Below are positions 17,474 through 26,171 of a stretch of 64,000 nucleotides of DNA, in pieces (position 1 is the first letter of the stretch; each line of letters starts with the position of its first letter). Under the pieces are notes generated by a model, which was given only the letters and a program-made list of their open reading frames with translations, was not told the origin of the DNA and made no database searches. Position numbers and translations under genes: made by a program. The stretch is from Scleromatobacter sp039920745 (lineage in GTDB: Bacteria > Pseudomonadota > Gammaproteobacteria > Burkholderiales > Burkholderiaceae_C), in assembly GCA_039920745.1 (NCBI GenBank), contig JBDSDD010000092.1:48867-112866 (forward strand). Reading direction: 5' to 3'.

Positions 17474-19320
17474 TCTTGCTGTCCGACACCCTGTCGTCGC
17501 CGCTCGTGCGGCGCCTGCTGTGGCGCACCGCGGGCTTCGCGTTCATGGCGTTCGCGCTGCTGGCGGCGGCGGAGCTCTGGTTCGAACGACGCAGCGAGCG
17601 CGCCGAGGTGCATCAACGCGCCGTGCGTGCCACCGGGCTGGCGCTGGCCTCGATCGAGCATGCGGTCTGGACCTATGACCAGCCGAACCTGCGCGTGGCG
17701 GTCGACAGCCTGCTGAGCGACAACGCGATCGAGAGCGTGACGATCGATACGCCGGAGCAGACGATGCGGCTGCACGTGGTGCGGCCCGACGCCGCCGGCA
17801 GCGCCACGGCGCCCACCTGGGAGCTGGCGTTGCATGCGCCCAATCGGGTCGAGGTGCTGGGCCGCGTCGAGGTCGCCGAATCGTTTCGCCAGGTCGAGGC
17901 CGACATCGCGGCTCGCGCCGCCTACCGCCTGCCGATCGAGCTCCTCAAGGTGCTGGGCATCGTCGTCGGCCTGACGCTGCTCGCGTACGCGCACGTGGTC
18001 GCGCGGCTGCGCGCGCTGGCGCGCCAGGTGCGCGAGCTCGGCACGGAAGGCGACGGCGGCGAGGTGCGCGATATCGGCGCGCAGCGCTACGCAGGCGACG
18101 AGGTGCATCAGCTCACCCTGGCGCTCAACGAGCTGCTGGCCCTGCGTGCCGCGGCGCGCACGGCGGCTTTGGCGCGCGAGCGCGCGGAGGCATCCAGCCA
18201 GGCCAAGTCCGAGCTGTTGTCGCGCATCAGCCATGAGCTGCGCACGCCGCTCAATGCGATCGTCGGCTTCGCGCACGTGCTGCAGGCCGACGAGGTCGTC
18301 AGCGCCGATCCGATCCGGGCCGACCGGGTCGAGCTGATCGGCAAGGCGGGCCGCCACCTGTCCGCGCTGATCGGCGACCTGATGGACTTCTCGCGCATCG
18401 AGCGCGGCGCCGAGCGCGTCCAGCTGGAGGCCGTCGCGCTGGACGCGATCTGCCGCGACGCGCTGGCGCTGGTGGCCGCGGACGCGGGCGCCGCGGGCGT
18501 CGCACTCTCGCACCGCTACGCACCCGACGCGGGTTGGGTCATGGCCGATCCGACGCGGCTGGGCCAAGTGCTGCTCAACCTGCTCAGCAACGCCATCAAG
18601 TACAACCACGAACACGGTCGGGTGGAGCTGACGACGACGCGCGTGGACGAGCAGTGGGTGGAGATCCGCGTCATCGACGATGGCCTGGGCATGAACGACG
18701 CGCAGCTGGCGGCGCTGTTCCAGCCCTTCAACCGGCTCGGGCGCGAGGTGTCGAACCGGCCCGGCACCGGGCTGGGGTTGGTGATCAGCCGGCGCCTGGT
18801 GGAGTTGATGTCGGGCGATCTGGAGGTCACCAGCAACGACTCCCGGGGCTCCGAGTTCCTGATCCGCCTGCCGGCGGCGTCGGGCCCGGCGCAGGCAGCG
18901 CCTTGCGAGGTGTCGCGGGCGCCGGTACCGTGCGCCGCGGCGCTGCTGTACGTGGAGGACGATCCGGTCAACATCGAGGTGATGCGAGCCGTGCTGGCGT
19001 CGCGCGGCGAGCTGGAGCTGCGGGTCGCGTCGACGCTGGCGGCCGCCGCGTCCGCGCTGCGCGCCGACAAGCCGCGCCTGATGTTGCTGGACATGCACCT
19101 GCCCGACGGCGACGGCGACGAGTTCCTGCGCCGTCTGCGCGGCGATCCGGACTTCGCGGCGCTGCCCGTGCTGGTGGTGTCGGCCGACGCCGAGGAGCAG
19201 GGCCAGTTGCGCGCCCTCAACGCCGGGGCGAACGGCTACTTCGCCAAGCCCATCGATTTCGCGGCACTGCTGGCGCGCATCGACGAGCTGCTGGCCGCGC
19301 GGGTGATGGCGCAGCAGTAG
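17470..19320 (+). CDS. Hybrid sensor histidine kinase (HisKA-HATPase-REC)
   Basis: Inner-membrane sensor kinase of 616 residues. It has TM1 at about residues 17-40, a small periplasmic domain at about 41-157, TM2 at about 158-178, and a HAMP-like linker with coiled coil. The HisKA box SHELRTPLNAIVGF has phospho-acceptor His255. The ATPase has the N box NLLSNAIKYN, G1 DDGLGM and G2 GTGLGLVIS. A C-terminal receiver carries the acidic pair in YVEDDP, phospho-acceptor Asp541 in LLLDMHLPDGDG and the conserved Lys in FAKPID. There is no output domain, so a separate phosphotransfer or response regulator is needed and is not in the window. The start overlaps the stop of the binding-protein gene (ATGA), pointing to stoichiometric coupling. 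Confidence 0.9.
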   Translation: MILLSDTLSSPLVRRLLWRTAGFAFMAFALLAAAELWFERRSERAEVHQRAVRATGLALASIEHAVWTYDQPNLRVAVDSLLSDNAIESVTIDTPEQTMRLHVVRPDAAGSATAPTWELALHAPNRVEVLGRVEVAESFRQVEADIAARAAYRLPIELLKVLGIVVGLTLLAYAHVVARLRALARQVRELGTEGDGGEVRDIGAQRYAGDEVHQLTLALNELLALRAAARTAALARERAEASSQAKSELLSRISHELRTPLNAIVGFAHVLQADEVVSADPIRADRVELIGKAGRHLSALIGDLMDFSRIERGAERVQLEAVALDAICRDALALVAADAGAAGVALSHRYAPDAGWVMADPTRLGQVLLNLLSNAIKYNHEHGRVELTTTRVDEQWVEIRVIDDGLGMNDAQLAALFQPFNRLGREVSNRPGTGLGLVISRRLVELMSGDLEVTSNDSRGSEFLIRLPAASGPAQAAPCEVSRAPVPCAAALLYVEDDPVNIEVMRAVLASRGELELRVASTLAAAASALRADKPRLMLLDMHLPDGDGDEFLRRLRGDPDFAALPVLVVSADAEEQGQLRALNAGANGYFAKPIDFAALLARIDELLAARVMAQQ

Positions 19321-19345
19321 GCGTCGAGGGGAGCGGGCCGCAACG

Positions 19346-19369
19346 AAAAAGCGCGCCCGCTGGCGCGCT
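19346..19369 (-). terminator. Intrinsic terminator of fabI
   Basis: An 8-bp stem AGCGCGCC/GGCGCGCT with a four-base loop; read on the minus strand it is followed by TTTT. It lies 23 bases after the fabI stop and, as a convergent element, also close to the end of the histidine kinase gene. Confidence 0.8.
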
Positions 19370-19391
19370 TGTCGTCATCGCCAGGCGTGGT

Positions 19392-20189
19392 TCACTCGCC
19401 CAGCAGATCGGCCGCGCCGCCCATCACCTGGCTGAAGCCGGCATCGACGTAAGAGATCTCGGCGGTCATGCCCGACGACAGGTCGGACAGCATGAACGCG
19501 GCGACGTTGCCCACATCCTCGATCGTGACCGTGCGACGTAGCGGGGCGTTGTTCTCGAACACGCCCAGGAGCTTGCCGAAACCCTTGATGCCGGACGCGG
19601 CGAGCGTCTTGATCGGGCCAGCCGAGATGCCGTTGACGCGGATGCCCTTGGGGCCCAGGCCGGCGGCCAGGTAGCGCACGCTGGCCTCCAGCGACGCCTT
19701 GGCCAGGCCCATCGTGTTGTAGGCCGGCACGGCGCGCACGGCACCCAGGTAGGTCATCGTCAGCAGCGCGCTCTTGTCGCGCAGTTGCGGCAGCGCGGCC
19801 TTGGCCATCGCCGGGAAGCTGTACGACGAGATGTCGTGCGCGATGCGGAACGACTCGCGCGACAGGCCGTCCAGGAACTCTCCCGCGATCGCCTCGCGCG
19901 GGGCGAAGCCGATCGAATGGACGAAGCCGTCGAAACCTTCGGGCCAGGCCTGCTTGAGGCCGTCGAAGAGGGCGCCGATCTGTTCGTCGCTGCTGACGTC
20001 GCAGTCGAAAATGAGTTTCGAGCCGAATTCGGCCGCGTATTCGGTGATGCGCTCCTTGAAGCGCTCGCCTTGGTAACTGAAGGCGAGTTCGGCGCCTTCC
20101 CGGTGACAGGCCCGTGCGACGCCGTAGGCGATCGAGCGGTTGTTCAATACGCCCGTGATGAGCAGGCGTTTGCCGGCGAGGAATCCCAT
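19392..20189 (-). CDS. fabI: Enoyl-[acyl-carrier-protein] reductase (NADH)
   Basis: Last step of each fatty-acid elongation cycle: NADH-dependent reduction of enoyl-ACP. It is 265 residues from the ATG at 20189 (MGFLAGKRLLITGV), with GGAG upstream. The frame remains open further upstream but without homology. Seen: SDR-type start LLITGVLNNRSIAYG, DCDVSSDEQI, FVHSIGFAPREA, the catalytic Tyr-x6-Lys in YNTMGLAKAS, and ISAGPIKTLAASGI in the substrate loop. FabI is the known target of triclosan-type inhibitors. The gene is monocistronic, with its own terminator, and is divergent from the rimP-nusA-infB transcription unit. Confidence 0.96.
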   Translation of the reverse strand: MGFLAGKRLLITGVLNNRSIAYGVARACHREGAELAFSYQGERFKERITEYAAEFGSKLIFDCDVSSDEQIGALFDGLKQAWPEGFDGFVHSIGFAPREAIAGEFLDGLSRESFRIAHDISSYSFPAMAKAALPQLRDKSALLTMTYLGAVRAVPAYNTMGLAKASLEASVRYLAAGLGPKGIRVNGISAGPIKTLAASGIKGFGKLLGVFENNAPLRRTVTIEDVGNVAAFMLSDLSSGMTAEISYVDAGFSQVMGGAADLLGE

Positions 20190-20235
20190 GCGGTCTCCGT
20201 ATGTTGCTAGTATGGTGATTGTCGCACTCGCAATC

Positions 20236-20264
20236 TTGCGAGGGCGTCTCTTGCAGGCTATAAT
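20236..20264 (+). promoter_or_regulatory. Strong sigma-70-like promoter of rimP-nusA-infB
   Basis: TTGCGA (-35) and a perfect TATAAT (-10) with a 17-base spacer; predicted start near 20271. It lies in the 396-base spacer between fabI and rimP and gives a leader of about 315 bases. That leader contains an internal terminator and further stems, for example CGCGAC/GTCGCG around 20477-20496. Confidence 0.75.
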
Positions 20265-20380
20265 ACGAGCTTCGCTGAAGTACTGGATGACGCAAACCCG
20301 CTCGTTGGTCGCGCTTAACGGCCGACCAGAATGTGCGAACGGGATTGGCTTGACGGGACGGCATGACGCGTGGAAGAGGT

Positions 20381-20410
20381 GGGCGGATAGTCTTTCTGCC
20401 CATTTTTTTT
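20381..20410 (+). terminator. Intrinsic terminator inside the rimP leader
   Basis: Stem GGGCGGA/TCTGCCC (7 bp, one G-U pair), seven-base loop, then A and eight T. It is about 110 bases after the predicted start and 175 bases before the rimP start codon, so it could act as an attenuator or as the 3' end of a small RNA. A 49-codon frame from ATG 20287 to TAA 20436 runs across it but has no ribosome-binding site. Confidence 0.72.
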
Positions 20411-20585
20411 GCCGCCTCATTTGTACCGTGAAATAAGTCCGCACCGCACAGTACTGCGGCGAGAAGAACTCTGCGAGCTCGCGACCTTCAAAGTCGCGGT
20501 CTCGATTGCAAGTTGCAAGGGTCCTCAGGGGCCTTTGCCACTTTCTGGCCCTCCGATTCATCTTTCGAACCTTAGAACCACTTTC

Positions 20586-21194
20586 TTGGCAGGCCCTGCA
20601 CACACCCCAGGCTGGACTTCGGCCATCGATCGCACCGTCATCGGGTTGGGTTACGACCTGGTCGACGTAGAGCGTGTCGGTGGTGGGCTCCTGCGCGTCA
20701 CGATCGACCGCGTCCCGGGCCATGTGTACACGACGGGCGAATCCGAGTTCGTGCTGGTCGAGGATTGCGAAGCTGTCACGCGACAGCTGCAATATGTCCT
20801 CGAGGTCGAGAACGCGGATTACAGCCGGCTCGAGGTCTCCTCGCCGGGCCTGGATCGTCCGCTGCGGGGCGAGCGCGACTTCAAGCGCTTCCTGGGCGAG
20901 CAGGTCGAAATCACTTTGAAGGAAGCCTTCCAGGCACGCAAGAAGTTCTCAGGCGAACTCCAGGCGCGCGGCGAGGGTTGGGGGCTGGTATTGCCGGCGG
21001 CTGCGATCAGCAAGACGCAGGCGAAGGCCGGTGCCAAGGCGGGAGTCGAGCAGGTGCTCGACTTCGCGCTGGATGAATTGGTGGAAGCCCGGCTCGTGCC
21101 GGTGATCGACTTCAAGGGGCGCCGCCGCAAGGCGGACCTCGCCGCCGTGCCTGAGGCCGGTGCTCAATCCGACGACGGAGGTCAAGAACAATGA
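20586..21194 (+). CDS. rimP: Ribosome maturation factor RimP
   Basis: Assembly factor for the 30S subunit. The recognisable family body begins AIDRTVIGLGYDLVDVE and continues with LEVSSPGLDRPL and the C-terminal LVPVIDFKGRRRKADL, as in other beta-proteobacterial RimP. The start is uncertain: no ATG or GTG lies in frame close to the family start, and the best candidate is TTG at 20586 (202 residues). A much longer frame reaches back to 20409 but is unsupported. The stop overlaps the nusA ATG (ATGA). It is the first gene of the conserved rimP-nusA-infB operon, transcribed from the promoter near 20236-20264. Confidence 0.88.
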   Translation: MAGPAHTPGWTSAIDRTVIGLGYDLVDVERVGGGLLRVTIDRVPGHVYTTGESEFVLVEDCEAVTRQLQYVLEVENADYSRLEVSSPGLDRPLRGERDFKRFLGEQVEITLKEAFQARKKFSGELQARGEGWGLVLPAAAISKTQAKAGAKAGVEQVLDFALDELVEARLVPVIDFKGRRRKADLAAVPEAGAQSDDGGQEQ

Positions 21195-22669
21195 ACCGCG
21201 AAATGCTGATGTTGGTGGACGCGATCTCGCGCGAAAAGACCGTTGAACGCGATCTCGTGTTCGGCGCGGTCGAGTCTGCGCTCGCCTCAGCCACCAAGAA
21301 GCTTCACGGCGCCGATGTGGACATTCGCGTGTCGGTCGACCGCGAAACCGGCGACTACGATACCTATCGCCGCTGGCACGTCGTGCCGAACGAAGCGGGC
21401 CTGCAGATCCCCGATGCCGAAGTCCTGCTGTTCGAGGCGCAGGAGCAGATCGCCGACATCGAGGTCGACGACTACATCGAGGAGCCGATCGACTCGGTGC
21501 CCATCGGTCGCATCGGCGCGCAGGCTGCCAAGCAGGTCATCCTGCAGAAGATCCGCGACGCGGAACGCGAACAGCTGCTCAACGACTTCCTGTCGCGCGG
21601 CGAACGCATCTTCACCGGCACCGTCAAGCGGCTCGACAAGGGCGACATCATCGTCGAACAGGGGCGCGTCGAAGGCCGCCTGAAGCGCAGCGAGATGATC
21701 CCCAAGGAGAACCTGCGTTCCGGTGACCGCGTGCGCGCCTTCATCGCCGGGGTTGATTCGGCGGCCCGCGGCCCCCAGATCATGTTGTCGCGCAGCGCGC
21801 CTGGCTTCATGGTCGAGCTGTTCGGCCAGGAAGTGCCCGAGATCGAGCAAGGCCTGCTGGAGATCAAGAGCTGCGCGCGTGACGCCGGTTCGCGCGCCAA
21901 GATCGCCGTGTTGTCGCATGACAAGCGCGTCGACCCGATCGGTACCTGCGTCGGCGTGCGCGGTTCGCGCGTCACCGCGGTCACCAACGAGCTCGCCGGC
22001 GAACGCGTCGACATCGTGCTGTGGAGCGAGGATCCGGCGCAGTTCGTCATCGGCGCGCTGGCTCCAGCCAACGTGCAGTCGATCGTCGTCGACGAAGAAA
22101 AGCATGCAATGGACGTCGTCGTCGACGAGGAAAACCTCGCGATCGCGATCGGCCGTGGCGGCCAGAACGTGCGCCTCGCGTCCGATCTGACCGGCTGGCG
22201 CATCAACATCATGACCGCCGAAGAATCCCAGGCCAAGCAGGCCCAGGAGTCGGGTGGCGTGCGCGCGCTGTTCGTCGACAAGCTGGACGTCGACGAGGAA
22301 GTGGCGGACATCCTGATCGAGGAAGGCTTCATGAGCCTCGAACAGGTGGCCTACGTGCCGTTGCAGGAAATGCTCGAGATCGAAGGCTTCGACGAAGACA
22401 CGGTCAACGAGCTGCGCACCCGAGCCAAGGATGCGCTGCTGACGGCGGAAATCGCGCGCGAAGAGCGTGTCGAAGAGGTGTCGCAGGATCTGCGCGACCT
22501 CGAAGGTTTGACCCCCGATCTGATCGGGAAGCTGGCGGACGGCGGCGTGCACAAGCGCGACGACCTGGCCGACCTGGCGGTCGACGAACTGGTGGAGATG
22601 ACCGGCGTTGACGAGGCCAGCGCGAAGGCGCTGATCATGAAGGCCCGCGAGCACTGGTTCACCACCTGA
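21191..22669 (+). CDS. nusA: Transcription termination/antitermination factor NusA
   Basis: Binds RNA polymerase and nascent RNA and modulates pausing, termination and antitermination. The 492 residues show the full order: N-terminal polymerase-binding domain (about 1-125), S1 domain (ERIFTGTVKRLDKGDIIVEQG onwards), KH1/KH2 (VDPIGTCVGVRGSRV and IAIGRGGQNVRLAS), and two C-terminal acidic helix-hairpin repeats (EGFMSLEQVAYVP and DLADLAVDELVEMTG), which are present in most proteobacterial NusA. The ATG overlaps the rimP stop by four bases. infB follows after 58 bases on the same strand. Confidence 0.97.
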   Translation: MNREMLMLVDAISREKTVERDLVFGAVESALASATKKLHGADVDIRVSVDRETGDYDTYRRWHVVPNEAGLQIPDAEVLLFEAQEQIADIEVDDYIEEPIDSVPIGRIGAQAAKQVILQKIRDAEREQLLNDFLSRGERIFTGTVKRLDKGDIIVEQGRVEGRLKRSEMIPKENLRSGDRVRAFIAGVDSAARGPQIMLSRSAPGFMVELFGQEVPEIEQGLLEIKSCARDAGSRAKIAVLSHDKRVDPIGTCVGVRGSRVTAVTNELAGERVDIVLWSEDPAQFVIGALAPANVQSIVVDEEKHAMDVVVDEENLAIAIGRGGQNVRLASDLTGWRINIMTAEESQAKQAQESGGVRALFVDKLDVDEEVADILIEEGFMSLEQVAYVPLQEMLEIEGFDEDTVNELRTRAKDALLTAEIAREERVEEVSQDLRDLEGLTPDLIGKLADGGVHKRDDLADLAVDELVEMTGVDEASAKALIMKAREHWFTT

Positions 22670-22727
22670 GCTCGAGACGCACCACCCGTAATCGAACGCC
22701 CGGAACAACGAGCAAGGAATTCCTGAA

Positions 22728-25652
22728 ATGGCAGTGACCACCGTCGCCCAGTTTGCATCGGAGCTGAATCGCCCCGCTGCAACGCTGCTCGAACAGCTGC
22801 AGTCCGCAGGCGTCGCCAAGGCGACGACCGATGACGCGCTGAACGACGCAGACAAGGAGCGGCTGCTCGACTACTTGCGCACCGCGCATGGCACCACCGG
22901 CGGCGAGCGCAAGAAGATCACGCTGACCCGCAAGTCGACCAGCGAGATCAAGCAGGCGGACGCCAGCGGCAAGGCCCGCACGATCCAGGTCGAAGTGCGC
23001 AAGAAGCGCACCTTCGTCCAACGCGACGATTCCACGACGGAGGAGCAGGCCCAGGCCGCTGCCGCCGCGGAGGAAGCCGAGCTGGTTCGCCGTGAAGAAG
23101 TAGCTCGCGCGCAAGCCGACCTGATGCGCCAGCAAGAAGAAGAGCTGGCCGAGAAGCGTCGTGCGCGCGAAGCGGAAGAGGCGCGCGTGCGTGCCGAAGC
23201 CGAAGCCGCCCGTGCGGTCGCTGTCGCGGCCGCCGAGAAGGCCGCTGGCGAGAAGGCCGCCGCCGACGCCGCGCGTGCCGCCACCGAGGCTGCCAAGCCC
23301 AAGGTGCCGATGACCAAGTCGGCCAAGGACGCCGCTGCCCGCGAGGCCGCGGCTGCCGCCGCCGCTGCGGCTGCTGCACCGCCGCCGGCCATCGTCGTGC
23401 CTGAGCCCGTCGCCGCGCCGGTCGAACCCGTGCGCCAGGTGCGCGTGATCAAGGCTGCCGACGCCGAGGCCGAGGAAACCAAGAAGATCACCGATCTGCA
23501 AGGTCGCCGCAAGGCCGCCGAAGCGGAAGCCGCCGCCATCCGCGCGATGATGTCCGCGCCCAAGAAGGTGCTGGTCGCTCACAAGCCGGAGCCGCCGAAG
23601 CCGGTCGACGCGGCCGCTGGCATCAAGGGCACGATCCACAAGGCCAAGGCCGTTCCGGGCGCCCCTGCGGCTCCTGGCGCGAAGCCGGGTGACAAGAAGG
23701 CCGTCAAGTCCGAGAAGCTCTCTTCGAGCTGGGCCGACGACGCCGCCAAGAAGCGTGGCGAAGCGAGCAAGGGCCGCACGGGTCCGGGCTCCGGTCCTGG
23801 CGCAGGCCGTCCGGGCTGGCGCGCGCCGCGCGGCGGTTCGCGTGGCGGTCGTGATCGCGATTCGGGCAACAGCAATTTCCAGGCGCCGACCGAACAGGTC
23901 ATCCAGGACGTGCACGTTCCGGAAACCATCTCGGTGGCCGACCTGGCGCACAAGATGTCCGTCAAGGCCTCGGAAGTCATCAAGCAATTGATGAAGCTGG
24001 GCCAGATGGTCACGATCAACCAGCAGCTCGATCAGGAGACCGCGATGATCGTGGTCGAAGAGATGGGCCACAAGGCGATCACCGCCAAGCTGGACGATCC
24101 GGAAGCCTTCAGCGAGGAAGAAAAGGCCGCGCAGGTCGTCGGCGCCATGCTGCCGCGCGCACCGGTCGTCACCGTCATGGGTCACGTCGACCACGGCAAG
24201 ACCTCGCTGCTCGACTACATCCGCCGCGCCCGCGTCGCCTCCGGCGAAGCCGGCGGCATCACGCAGCACATCGGTGCGTACCACGTGGAAACTCCGCGCG
24301 GTATGATCACCTTCCTGGACACCCCGGGTCACGCGGCCTTCACGGCCATGCGTGCTCGCGGCGCCAAGGCCACCGACATCGTGATCCTGGTGGTCGCAGC
24401 CGACGACGGCGTCATGCCGCAGACGAAGGAAGCGATCCACCATGCCAAGGCGGCGGGCGTGCCCATCGTCGTGGCGATCAACAAGATCGACAAGCCCGAC
24501 GCCAACCTCGAGCGCGTGCGCTCGGAGCTGGTGGCCGAATCGGTCGTGCCGGAAGAGTTCGGCGGCGATTCGCCGTTCGTGCTGGTCTCGGCCAAGACGG
24601 GCCAGGGCGTCGACGCACTGCTCGAGCAGGTGCTGCTGCAGGCCGAAGTGCTGGAGCTCAAGGCGCCGGCCGAAGCCGCGGCGCAAGGTGTCGTCGTCGA
24701 AGCGCGTCTGGACAAGGGCCGCGGCCCGGTCGCGACGGTGCTGGTGCAGACCGGCACGCTCAAGCGCGGCGACATCGTGCTGGCGGGTTCGAGCTACGGC
24801 CGTGTCCGCGCGATGATCGACGAGGACGGCAACGCGACCAACGAAGCCGGCCCGTCCATCCCGGTGGAAATCCAGGGCCTGACGGAAGTGCCGCAGGCCG
24901 GCGACGACTTCATGGTGCTGACCGACGAACGCCGTGCGCGCGAAATCGCCACGTTCCGTCAAGGCAAGTACCGCGACGTCAAGCTGGCGCGCCTGCAGAA
25001 GAACAAGATGGAAAACTTGTTCGACGCCATGGGTGCCGACGTCCAGCTGCTGCCGATCATCGTCAAGGCCGACGTCCAAGGCTCGCAGGAAGCGCTCGGC
25101 CAGTCCCTGCTCAAGCTGTCCACCGACGAGGTCAAGGTGCAGATCGTGCACTCGGCCGTGGGCGGCATCAGCGAGTCCGACGTCAACCTGGCGATCGCCT
25201 CCAAGGCCGTCATCATCGGGTTCAATGTCCGTGCGGACTCCGGCGCGCGCAAGCTCGCGGAGAACAACGGCGTCGACCTGCGCTACTACAACATCATCTA
25301 CGACGCCGTGGATGAGGTGAAGGCAGCGATGACGGGAATGCTGGCGCCGGAACAGCGCGAGGAAGTCGTGGGCTCGGCGGAAATCCGCCAGATCTTCACG
25401 GTCTCCAAGACCAACATCGCGGGTTGCATGGTCACCTCCGGCGTTGTTCGTCGCGGCTCCAAGCTGCGCCTGCTGCGCGAGAACGTGGTGATCTACACCG
25501 GCGAACTCGATTCCCTGCGTCGCATGAAGGACGAAGCGCGCGAAGTGGTCCAAGGCTTCGAATGCGGCCTGACGATCAAGAACTTCAACGATGTCAAGGA
25601 AGGCGATCAGCTCGAGTTCTTCGAGATCAAGGAAGTGGCTCGATCGCTGTAA
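22728..25652 (+). CDS. infB: Translation initiation factor IF-2
   Basis: GTPase that brings initiator tRNA to the 30S subunit. At 974 residues it is a long proteobacterial form: N-terminal IF2 domain (about 1-50), a long Ala/Glu/Lys-rich linker with predicted coiled coil (about 100-330), a Gly/Arg-rich patch (about 345-375), a second IF2N module (VADLAHKMSVKASEVIKQL), then the G domain with GHVDHGKT starting at Gly485, DTPGH and NKID, followed by domains II-IV. ATG at 22728 has AAGGA upstream. A strong terminator 24 bases after the stop ends the transcription unit before rbfA. Confidence 0.97.
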   Translation: MAVTTVAQFASELNRPAATLLEQLQSAGVAKATTDDALNDADKERLLDYLRTAHGTTGGERKKITLTRKSTSEIKQADASGKARTIQVEVRKKRTFVQRDDSTTEEQAQAAAAAEEAELVRREEVARAQADLMRQQEEELAEKRRAREAEEARVRAEAEAARAVAVAAAEKAAGEKAAADAARAATEAAKPKVPMTKSAKDAAAREAAAAAAAAAAAPPPAIVVPEPVAAPVEPVRQVRVIKAADAEAEETKKITDLQGRRKAAEAEAAAIRAMMSAPKKVLVAHKPEPPKPVDAAAGIKGTIHKAKAVPGAPAAPGAKPGDKKAVKSEKLSSSWADDAAKKRGEASKGRTGPGSGPGAGRPGWRAPRGGSRGGRDRDSGNSNFQAPTEQVIQDVHVPETISVADLAHKMSVKASEVIKQLMKLGQMVTINQQLDQETAMIVVEEMGHKAITAKLDDPEAFSEEEKAAQVVGAMLPRAPVVTVMGHVDHGKTSLLDYIRRARVASGEAGGITQHIGAYHVETPRGMITFLDTPGHAAFTAMRARGAKATDIVILVVAADDGVMPQTKEAIHHAKAAGVPIVVAINKIDKPDANLERVRSELVAESVVPEEFGGDSPFVLVSAKTGQGVDALLEQVLLQAEVLELKAPAEAAAQGVVVEARLDKGRGPVATVLVQTGTLKRGDIVLAGSSYGRVRAMIDEDGNATNEAGPSIPVEIQGLTEVPQAGDDFMVLTDERRAREIATFRQGKYRDVKLARLQKNKMENLFDAMGADVQLLPIIVKADVQGSQEALGQSLLKLSTDEVKVQIVHSAVGGISESDVNLAIASKAVIIGFNVRADSGARKLAENNGVDLRYYNIIYDAVDEVKAAMTGMLAPEQREEVVGSAEIRQIFTVSKTNIAGCMVTSGVVRRGSKLRLLRENVVIYTGELDSLRRMKDEAREVVQGFECGLTIKNFNDVKEGDQLEFFEIKEVARSL

Positions 25653-25675
25653 GGCGGGACGCACTTCACCTGTGC

Positions 25676-25707
25676 AAAAGCCCCGCCAGAAAGTTGGCGG
25701 GGCTTTT
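25676..25707 (+). terminator. Strong intrinsic terminator after infB
   Basis: Perfect 12-bp stem AAAAGCCCCGCC/GGCGGGGCTTTT with an eight-base loop, closing on TTTTC. It sits between infB and rbfA, only 24 bases before the rbfA ATG, so rbfA-truB-typA transcription needs read-through or a promoter within or downstream of this element. Confidence 0.92.
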
Positions 25708-25730
25708 CACTTGAGAGAGCAGTAAAAATC

Positions 25731-26165
25731 ATGCGACACAAACGAAACATACCCAACCGCGGCTTCCGCGTCGCCGACCAGATCCAGCGTGATCTGGGAG
25801 AGCTGATCCGCGAGCTCAAGGATCCGCGCGTCGGCATGATCACCGTCAACACCGTCGAGGTCACGCCGGACTACGCCCACGCGAAGGTCTACTTCTCGCT
25901 GCTGATCGGCGACTCCGCCGAGTCCGAGATCGCCCTGAACGAGGCTGCTGGCTTCCTGCGCAATGGCCTGTTCAAGCGCCTGTCGATCCATACGGTGCCG
26001 ACGCTGCATTTCCACTTCGACCGCACCACCGAGCGTGCAGCCGAGCTCAACGCGATGATCCTGCAGGCCAACGCGAACCGGGCCAAGGACGACGCGCCGA
26101 ACGCCGACACGCCGAAGGCGGACGACGCGCTCAAGGCCGACGACGCACCGAACACGCCAGACTGA
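25731..26165 (+). CDS. rbfA: Ribosome-binding factor A
   Basis: Small KH-fold protein that assists late 30S maturation and 16S 5'-end processing. The 144-residue protein has the typical start MRHKRNIPNRGFRVADQIQ and the VEVTPDYAHAKVYFSLL core. The last ~25 residues are an acidic Ala/Asp/Pro repeat-like tail (KADDALKADDAPN) of unknown role, not part of the fold. GAGAG precedes the start. truB follows after six bases, so the two are co-transcribed. Confidence 0.95.
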   Translation: MRHKRNIPNRGFRVADQIQRDLGELIRELKDPRVGMITVNTVEVTPDYAHAKVYFSLLIGDSAESEIALNEAAGFLRNGLFKRLSIHTVPTLHFHFDRTTERAAELNAMILQANANRAKDDAPNADTPKADDALKADDAPNTPD

Positions 26166-26171
26166 TTCGCC

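Noticed and set aside
20287..20436. 49-codon leader peptide before rimP
   Set aside because: It has no ribosome-binding site, runs through the terminator and has an unremarkable sequence; kept only as a remark.
20271..20585. metY-type initiator tRNA before rimP
   Set aside because: I looked for an acceptor/T-arm pattern and CCA end and found none; the stems present do not form a cloverleaf.
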